64,000 nt of DNA from Alginatibacterium sediminis (GTDB taxonomy: Bacteria > Pseudomonadota > Gammaproteobacteria > Enterobacterales > Celerinatantimonadaceae). The notes under the pieces were generated by a model. The model was not told the origin of the DNA. It saw nothing but the letters and a program-made list of their open reading frames with translations, and did not search any database. Position numbers and translations under genes: made by a program. Shown piece by piece: positions 58,811 through 64,000 of the stretch; within the stretch, counting starts at the first letter, position 1, and each line of letters starts with the position of its first letter. Location: NCBI RefSeq assembly GCF_003610775.1, contig NZ_RAQO01000012.1:47398-111397 (forward strand). The letters are read 5' to 3'.

Positions 58811-59698
58811 ATGAGCCAAACCAAAGATAGTTTGCAGCGTTTTATGTTTGAAGATAAAAACATTCGCGGCGAACTCGTACAACTAAAACAGAGCTTCACT
58901 GAAGTTCTGCAAACAAAACACTACCCGCAATGCGTGCAAGTTCTGCTTGGCGAACTATTGGCAGCAAGCTCACTACTGACTGCAACTCTTAAATTTGAAG
59001 GCGACATAACCGTTCAAATTCAAGGCGATGGTCCACTTAGTTTTGCTGCGGTAAGCGGAGATCATTTACAACAACTACGTGGAACCGCTCGCTACGAAGA
59101 AGAGCTCGTCGAAGACCTTAGTTTTACTGAATTAGTCGGCAAAGCGCATATTGTAATCACCATCAGCCCAACTAAAGGTGAACGCTACCAAGGTATCGTC
59201 GCTATTGATCCGCGTGGTTTGGCTCAGAGTTTAGAAGCATACTTTGCGCAATCTGAGCAACTTCCTACGCGTATTTGGCTATACACCTTACTTGGCAAAG
59301 ATAGCTCTCATTGTGGTGGGCAACTGTTGCAAGTTCTACCTGGCGAGTCAGAGCAATCGAGTGAACAACTTGAGGATTTATCGCAGCTGGCAAACACACT
59401 TCGCGCAGAAGAGTTGTTTGGCCTAAGTAACCAAGACGCGCTGTATCGACTATATCATCAAGAAGAGGTTCAGCTTTACGAACCCTTGGATGTTTCGTTC
59501 AAATGTACTTGTTCGAGTCAACGTTGCGAAAATGCTTTGCACAGTATGGATATTAAGGAGTTGTTAGCAGTTTGTAGCGAAACTGGTGCAGTTGTTATGC
59601 ATTGCGACTTTTGCAGCAAGGAATACCGCTTCAACGCTGAAGATATTGAGTTGTTGTTTAACAAAACAACAACCGAAAACAATCCACAAATCCACTAG
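58811..59698 (+). CDS. hslO: Redox-regulated chaperone Hsp33
   Basis: Holdase activated by oxidation and heat. The zinc-binding switch uses four Cys: CTC (CxC) in FKCTCSSQRC near residues 234-240, and CDFC (CxxC) near 265-268, with an extra Cys on each side. Length 295 matches the family. Second gene of hslRO, ending in a hairpin. Confidence 0.95.
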   Translation: MSQTKDSLQRFMFEDKNIRGELVQLKQSFTEVLQTKHYPQCVQVLLGELLAASSLLTATLKFEGDITVQIQGDGPLSFAAVSGDHLQQLRGTARYEEELVEDLSFTELVGKAHIVITISPTKGERYQGIVAIDPRGLAQSLEAYFAQSEQLPTRIWLYTLLGKDSSHCGGQLLQVLPGESEQSSEQLEDLSQLANTLRAEELFGLSNQDALYRLYHQEEVQLYEPLDVSFKCTCSSQRCENALHSMDIKELLAVCSETGAVVMHCDFCSKEYRFNAEDIELLFNKTTTENNPQIH

Positions 59699-59704
59699 TA
59701 AACT

Positions 59705-59736
59705 GCGGGAAATGAGATCTACTGCTCATTTCTCGC
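59705..59736 (+). terminator. Probable terminator of hslRO
   Basis: A 12-bp stem with one G-T pair: 59705-59716 (GCGGGAAATGAG) with 59725-59736 (CTCATTTCTCGC), loop ATCTACTG. It is followed by TCATTTTG, a modest T-tract. It begins 6 bases past the stop codon. Confidence 0.7.
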
Positions 59737-59865
59737 TCATTTTGTCGATAGTTAACTACATTGTCCTTTTTTTTTGAACTCTATCTCTTTTTCCCCCGCC
59801 CAAAACCATAAAATCAAACTCAGATTCGAACTAAAAAAATAAAACCTCTACCCTAGGAGAAAAAA

Positions 59866-61488
59866 ATGATCGAAACGGCTGAAAAAGTAAACGTCGACCT
59901 AGAACAATACGGCATCAAGGGCGCGAAAGAAATTCTTCGCAATCCATCTTATGAAGTGCTTTTTGCTGAAGAAACTCGCGATGATTTGGTGGGCTATGAG
60001 CGCGGTGTTGTAACCAACATGGGTGCAGTAGCAGTTGATACCGGTATTTTCACTGGTCGCTCGCCAAAAGATAAATTTATTGTTGAAGATGACGTCACTC
60101 GTGACACCATGTGGTGGACCAGTGAAAAAGCAAAAAATGACAATAAAGCCATCACACAAGAAGTTTGGGACGATCTCAAACAGAATGTTACTAACGAGTT
60201 ATCGGAAAATCGCCTATTTGTAGTTGATACATACTGCGGAGCAAATCCAGATACCCGTCTAAAAGTTCGCTTCATTGTCGCGGTAGCATGGCAGGCGCAC
60301 TTTGTAACCAACATGTTCATTCGCCCAACTGAAGAAGAGTTGGAAACCTATGAGCCAGACTTCGTAGTGATGAACGGTTCCAAAACAACCAATCAAAAAT
60401 GGAAAGAACACGGTCTAAATTCTGAAAACTTCACAGTCTTTAACTTAACCGAGAAAATGCAAATCATTGGCGGTACTTGGTACGGCGGCGAAATGAAGAA
60501 AGGTATGTTCGCCATGATGAACTACTTCTTGCCGCTGCAAGACATCGCATCTATGCACTGTAGTGCTAACGTTGGTGAAAAAGGCGACGTTGCAATTTTC
60601 TTTGGTTTGTCAGGCACAGGTAAAACAACCCTTTCAACTGACCCTAAACGCCAATTAATTGGTGATGATGAGCATGGCTGGGATGACAACGGCGTGTTTA
60701 ACTACGAAGGTGGTTGCTACGCTAAAACCATTAACCTTAGTAAAGAAGCTGAACCCGATATCTACAATGCTATTCGTCGTGATGCCTTGCTTGAAAACGT
60801 GACCGTACGTAATGATGGTTCGATTGATTTTGATGATGGTTCTAAAACCGAAAACACCCGTGTTTCTTACCCTATCTATCACATCGATAATATCGTTAAA
60901 CCGGTTTCAAAAGCGGGTCATGCTCAGAAAGTTATTTTCTTAACAGCTGATGCCTTTGGCGTACTACCACCAGTGGCTAAATTGACACCAGAGCAAACGA
61001 AGTACCATTTCCTCTCGGGCTTTACCGCGAAACTAGCGGGTACAGAGCGTGGAATCACTGAACCAACACCAACCTTCTCGGCTTGTTTTGGCGCAGCTTT
61101 CTTAACCTTGCACCCTACCAAATATGCAGAAGTACTAGTGAAGCGTATGGAAGCAGCTGGTGCAGAAGCCTACTTGGTGAACACCGGCTGGAATGGCACA
61201 GGCAAACGTATTTCTATTCAAGATACGCGCGCTATTATTGACGCTATTCTAGATGGTTCTATTGAAGAGTCTGATACCAAAGTGTTACCCGTCTTTAATA
61301 TGGAAGTCCCAACCACACTACGTGGTGTAGACAGTGGTATTTTAGATCCTCGTGATACCTACCAAGATCCTCTACAGTGGGATAGCAAAGCTCAAGATTT
61401 AGCCAACCGCTTTATTAAGAACTTTGATAAGTATACTGACAATGCTGAAGGCCAGGCGCTAGTTGCAGCAGGACCACAAGCGAAGTAA
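59866..61488 (+). CDS. pckA: Phosphoenolpyruvate carboxykinase (ATP)
   Basis: Gluconeogenic enzyme converting oxaloacetate to PEP with ATP. The P-loop [12 protein letters not shown] and the IGDDEHGW metal motif are intact, and [11 protein letters not shown] is the substrate-binding stretch. Length 540 equals the E. coli protein. AGGAG lies 7 bases before the ATG. It has its own strong terminator and a T-rich, C-rich leader with no clear regulatory structure. Confidence 0.96.
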   Translation: MIETAEKVNVDLEQYGIKGAKEILRNPSYEVLFAEETRDDLVGYERGVVTNMGAVAVDTGIFTGRSPKDKFIVEDDVTRDTMWWTSEKAKNDNKAITQEVWDDLKQNVTNELSENRLFVVDTYCGANPDTRLKVRFIVAVAWQAHFVTNMFIRPTEEELETYEPDFVVMNGSKTTNQKWKEHGLNSENFTVFNLTEKMQIIGGTWYGGEMKKGMFAMMNYFLPLQDIASMHCSANVGEKGDVAIFFGLSGTGKTTLSTDPKRQLIGDDEHGWDDNGVFNYEGGCYAKTINLSKEAEPDIYNAIRRDALLENVTVRNDGSIDFDDGSKTENTRVSYPIYHIDNIVKPVSKAGHAQKVIFLTADAFGVLPPVAKLTPEQTKYHFLSGFTAKLAGTERGITEPTPTFSACFGAAFLTLHPTKYAEVLVKRMEAAGAEAYLVNTGWNGTGKRISIQDTRAIIDAILDGSIEESDTKVLPVFNMEVPTTLRGVDSGILDPRDTYQDPLQWDSKAQDLANRFIKNFDKYTDNAEGQALVAAGPQAK

Positions 61489-61515
61489 CCCATAACTTAG
61501 CATGTACAAGCCTTT

Positions 61516-61543
61516 AAACGCCGACATTGTTCGGCGTTTTTTT
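61516..61543 (+). terminator. Intrinsic terminator of pckA
   Basis: AAACGCCGA (61516-61524) pairs with TCGGCGTTT (61531-61539), loop CATTGT, followed by T's to 61543. It starts 28 bases past the stop codon. Confidence 0.93.
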
Positions 61544-61641
61544 ATACCTCCGACTTATCATTATTGGGATAAAACAGACAATTTGAGCGAAATATAATCT
61601 CAAAAAGACTGCTAGCCCTAGTTTCATGCAAAGGTTTTACA

Positions 61642-61647
61642 TATAAT
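61642..61647 (+). promoter_or_regulatory. -10 box upstream of the DksA-like gene
   Basis: A perfect TATAAT, with a transcript start expected near 61654. No good -35 is visible (TAGTTT at 61619). A start near 61654 would leave only the ATG at 61667 or 61697 as useful translation starts. Confidence 0.4.
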
Positions 61648-61696
61648 AGACGGCTTGAATTTTGAAATGCTCCCAACCAAGGCCGATTGCTCAACG

Positions 61697-62056
61697 ATGA
61701 TTAACGAACAAGAAATTAATGTTTTTAAGCAAAAATTGCTGGATGAACTCAATAATGTCACGCAGCGTTTGGAAGATCATGAAGCAGTTAAGCGTGATGC
61801 GACTGAGACCGGTGACGAAGTTGATCGTGCCAATCAGGAAGAAAGCCAACAATTGCTTTTAAATCGTCGTCAACATGACCTTAAGCTTATGAAAAGCTTA
61901 AAGGATGCACTACGACGCATTGATTCAGACGATTTCGGCTTCTGTGAAAGTTGTGGTGATGATATTTCCATGCCACGCCTCAATGCTCGCCCTGAATCTC
62001 GCTATTGCATTGATTGCCAAGACGTTCGTGAACGCTCAAATGGAAGTATGCGCTAA
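61697..62056 (+). CDS. DksA/TraR-family zinc-finger regulator
   Basis: RNA polymerase secondary-channel protein, likely cytoplasmic. A coiled coil (about 8-75) has the tip motif DEVDRANQEE, in which the two Asp of E. coli DksA (DPVDRA) are kept. A C4 zinc finger (CESC...CIDC, 17 residues between pairs) and a short C-terminal helix follow. From the ATG at 61697 it is 119 residues, shorter than DksA (151), so it is more likely a paralogue than the main DksA. The frame opens with TTG at 61655 and has an ATG at 61667; homology favours 61697. Confidence 0.82.
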   Translation: MINEQEINVFKQKLLDELNNVTQRLEDHEAVKRDATETGDEVDRANQEESQQLLLNRRQHDLKLMKSLKDALRRIDSDDFGFCESCGDDISMPRLNARPESRYCIDCQDVRERSNGSMR

Positions 62057-62086
62057 AAAAGCGTATTCCAAAGCCCTTAGCACTGC

Positions 62087-62118
62087 TATAATTCCGGTCC
62101 GATTCAACCAATCGGACC
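62087..62118 (+). promoter_or_regulatory. pyrBI promoter -10 and leader hairpin
   Basis: TATAAT at 62087-62092 is followed at once by a perfect 9-bp stem, GGTCCGATT (62096-62104) with AATCGGACC (62110-62118), loop CAACC. The ribosome site AGGA (62119-62122) abuts the stem and the ATG is at 62129. The -35 is poor (TATTCC). The leader is far too short for the UTP-attenuation peptide of E. coli pyrBI, so control would need another route. Confidence 0.6.
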
Positions 62119-62128
62119 AGGACCTCGC

Positions 62129-63058
62129 ATGAATAACCCGCTTTATCAAAAGCACATAGTTTCAATTGCTGATTTGTCTCGCTCAGAACTTGAGCTCATT
62201 GTCTCCACAGCTTCTAAACTTAAAGCATCACCTCAAGTTGAACTGCTGAAAAACAAGGTTGTAGCTAGCTGTTTTTTTGAAGCTTCAACCCGTACTCGTT
62301 TATCATTTGAAACTGCTGTTCAACGGCTTGGCGGCAGCGTTATTGGATTTGATGACGGTGGTAATACCTCGTTAGGTAAAAAAGGGGAAACCTTAGCTGA
62401 CTCAGTTCAGGTTATTTCATCCTACAGCGATGCATTTTTTATGCGCCACCCGCAAGAAGGCGCAGCACGTTTAGCTAGCGAGTTCTCTAGTGTACCGGTT
62501 ATCAACGGCGGTGATGGCTCCAACCAACATCCCACCCAAACCCTGCTCGACCTATTTAGTATCTATGAAACCCAAGGTAGCCTTGAGGGCTTAAAAGTTG
62601 CATTTGTAGGCGACCTCAAATATGGTCGTACCGTTCACTCTTTGACTCAAGCTCTATCCTTATTTGATTGTGAATTTTACTTTATTGCCCCACCCGCCCT
62701 GGCAATGCCCGACTATCTGATTGAAGAGCTAAAAGAAAAACAGATCCGTTTTTCCATTCACCAAAGTATCGAAACCGTTGTTAATGAACTCGACGTGCTG
62801 TATATGACGCGGGTACAACGCGAACGTTTTGACGAAACCGAATACCAACACATAAAATCTAGCTTTGTTCTCAATGCCTCAATGTTAGGTCGCGTAAAAT
62901 CCAACCTTAAAGTCTTGCACCCTCTGCCGCGTATTGATGAGATTGATTCTGACGTCGATGAGACTCCTTATGCTTATTATTTTCAGCAAGCGCAAAATGG
63001 TGTTTATGCACGACAAGCCTTACTTGCACTGGTTCTAACCAATCAATATGGGGTCTAA
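62129..63058 (+). CDS. pyrB: Aspartate carbamoyltransferase catalytic chain
   Basis: Joins carbamoyl phosphate and aspartate, the first committed step of pyrimidine synthesis. The carbamoyl-phosphate loop [12 protein letters not shown] lies near residues 50-61, [11 protein letters not shown] near 134-144, and the aspartate loop region RVQRERFDE near 230. Length 309. It is followed by pyrI after one base. Confidence 0.96.
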   Translation: MNNPLYQKHIVSIADLSRSELELIVSTASKLKASPQVELLKNKVVASCFFEASTRTRLSFETAVQRLGGSVIGFDDGGNTSLGKKGETLADSVQVISSYSDAFFMRHPQEGAARLASEFSSVPVINGGDGSNQHPTQTLLDLFSIYETQGSLEGLKVAFVGDLKYGRTVHSLTQALSLFDCEFYFIAPPALAMPDYLIEELKEKQIRFSIHQSIETVVNELDVLYMTRVQRERFDETEYQHIKSSFVLNASMLGRVKSNLKVLHPLPRIDEIDSDVDETPYAYYFQQAQNGVYARQALLALVLTNQYGV

Positions 63059-63059
63059 C

Positions 63060-63518
63060 ATGAAACGTAAACTAAAAGTTGAAGCGATTGAAAACGGCAC
63101 CGTTATTGATCATATCCCTGCCGGCAAAGGCATCCGCATATTAAAATTCTTCCAACTCGCTGATGATGACCAGCGCCTGACGGTTGGAATTAATCTACCC
63201 ACCCACGATGGCGGTAAAAAGGACCTTATCAAAGTTGAGAACATCGCCTTTACGAGTGAACAAGCCAATCAACTCGCTTTATTTGCTCCAAAAGCAACCA
63301 TTAATGTCATCGACCAGTATGAAGTGGTAAACAAGTTCAATGTTGCACTACCCGAATCAATCAAAGGAGTGTTAGATTGCCCTAATAGCAATTGCATTAC
63401 TCACAGTGAATCCGTCGCAAGTAAGTTTGCACTGCGTCAAAATATCAATGAAGTGAAACTAAAATGTCACTACTGTGAGAAAAGCTTTGATAGCAGATTT
63501 TTCCATGAACTAGATTAA
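63060..63518 (+). CDS. pyrI: Aspartate carbamoyltransferase regulatory chain
   Basis: Binds CTP/ATP and confers allosteric control on PyrB. The nucleotide domain opens KVEAIENGTVIDHIPAGKG, and the zinc site is CPNSNC with CHYC in the C-terminal domain, all four Cys kept. I use the ATG at 63060, one base after the pyrB stop; an ATG at 63048 inside pyrB is less likely. 152 residues, as in E. coli (153). Confidence 0.95.
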   Translation: MKRKLKVEAIENGTVIDHIPAGKGIRILKFFQLADDDQRLTVGINLPTHDGGKKDLIKVENIAFTSEQANQLALFAPKATINVIDQYEVVNKFNVALPESIKGVLDCPNSNCITHSESVASKFALRQNINEVKLKCHYCEKSFDSRFFHELD

Positions 63519-63591
63519 TCGTATTGCACATTGATCTATTTGCATCTCGCTTGCGAATAGTAGGACATTAGGTATTTAAAGGATGATGACC

Positions 63592-64000
63592 ATGAAGACA
63601 GTTGTACTGCCCTTAGTAGTAATAGGTCTAAGTAGCTCTTTAGTTAATGCTAGACCATTGGCTCAGGAGCCTGGCTGGGATGTGACTCTTGGTTTAAACG
63701 TTGGTGTTGTTCAAAGTAGCTCGCAATTCTCAACAGATGACGACAATGCCACGATCAGCGACCTAGAACAGGACCCTAAATCTAGTAGCTCAGCGATTGT
63801 CTACCCCCTTGGCCGCATCTCATATACTTTCGAGTCAATGCAAGATCAGCTATTTTTTGGTAACAGTGCCGAAAACGTCGGTCGAGGACAATTTCAATAC
63901 GAGTTGGGGTATACAAGAAAGTTAGGTGAGAACAGCCGTGTTACAGCTGCGCTTTTCCCAAGTTTGCCATTCGCCAACGAAACTTGGCAAGACCCATATT
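63592..64000 (+). CDS. DUF2860-like outer-membrane protein, 5' part
   Basis: The frame is open from 63583 to the window end without a stop. Three in-frame ATGs (63583, 63586, 63592) are possible; AAAGGA at 63578-63583 gives good spacing to 63592. The product has a signal peptide (KTVVLPLVVIGLSSSLVNA) and then a beta-barrel-like start. The stretches FSTDDDNATISDL, PLGRISYTF and ETWQDPY recall the DUF2860 proteins of Vibrio and relatives, by memory of the family only. The function of that family is unknown to me. Confidence 0.6.
   Translation, partial: MKTVVLPLVVIGLSSSLVNARPLAQEPGWDVTLGLNVGVVQSSSQFSTDDDNATISDLEQDPKSSSSAIVYPLGRISYTFESMQDQLFFGNSAENVGRGQFQYELGYTRKLGENSRVTAALFPSLPFANETWQDPY

Overview
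The window reads as chromosomal DNA of a marine-type gammaproteobacterium, most likely near the Alteromonadales/Vibrionales. The evidence is gene content and order only: ubiC-ubiA facing plsB, a complete gspC-N operon between hslR-hslO-pckA and cysQ-nudE-yrfG, pyrBI, glpEG, and a DUF2860-like outer-membrane protein. Genus and species cannot be fixed by reading alone. No rRNA, tRNA, insertion sequence, phage gene or CRISPR array was seen.

Left to right: (1) 1-3468, a dTDP-L-rhamnose operon (rfbBADC, minus strand), flanked on both sides by short hairpin repeats. (2) 4105-8200, an aldose-epimerase-like gene, an orphan gene, a TraB/GumN protein, mtgA, and a HEPN/MNT toxin-antitoxin pair with all signature motifs intact. 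(3) 8342-16244, a glycerol/dihydroxyacetone module: dhaR, dhaKLM with an unusually complete phosphorelay protein DhaM, and divergent gldA, with two near-identical palindromes in the dhaK-gldA gap. (4) 16359-21947, plsB, ubiA, ubiC, a FliL-like gene and glpEG. (5) 22101-26972, livKHMGF branched-chain amino-acid ABC importer with a terminator between livK and livH. (6) 27436-34380, a YnaI-type MscS channel, a TgpA-like transglutaminase, DUF58 and MoxR genes, and prlC. (7) 34532-46308, a sensor-kinase-like protein lacking its phosphoacceptor histidine, gor, a TetR/metallo-hydrolase/SDR group, a chemotaxis receptor, ylqF, an AAC(3)-family acetyltransferase, a cytochrome c5, cysQ and nudE. (8) 46387-58241, yrfG and the type II secretion operon gspCDEFGHIJKLMN. 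(9) 58428-64000, hslR-hslO, pckA, a DksA-like regulator, pyrBI and the 5' part of a DUF2860-like gene cut by the window edge.

Functional threads: dhaKLM with gldA convert glycerol to dihydroxyacetone phosphate using PEP, and DhaM carries EIIA, HPr and full-length Enzyme I on one chain, so it may need no housekeeping PTS protein. The secretion operon has every core gene C to N except the prepilin peptidase gspO, which must come from elsewhere.

The most unusual non-coding signal is a family of short hairpin repeats at 1-66, 3561-4064 and 10291-10494. The flanking heptamers (CTTGTAA-like) and the GCGCCCTTG tail are conserved, while the stem sequence changes from copy to copy with both arms changing together. 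The other points worth following are the HepT/MntA pair, the GAFTGA-less DhaR, the histidine-less kinase, the TetR operators at 38649-38694, and the tight hairpin between the pyrBI -10 box and its start codon.
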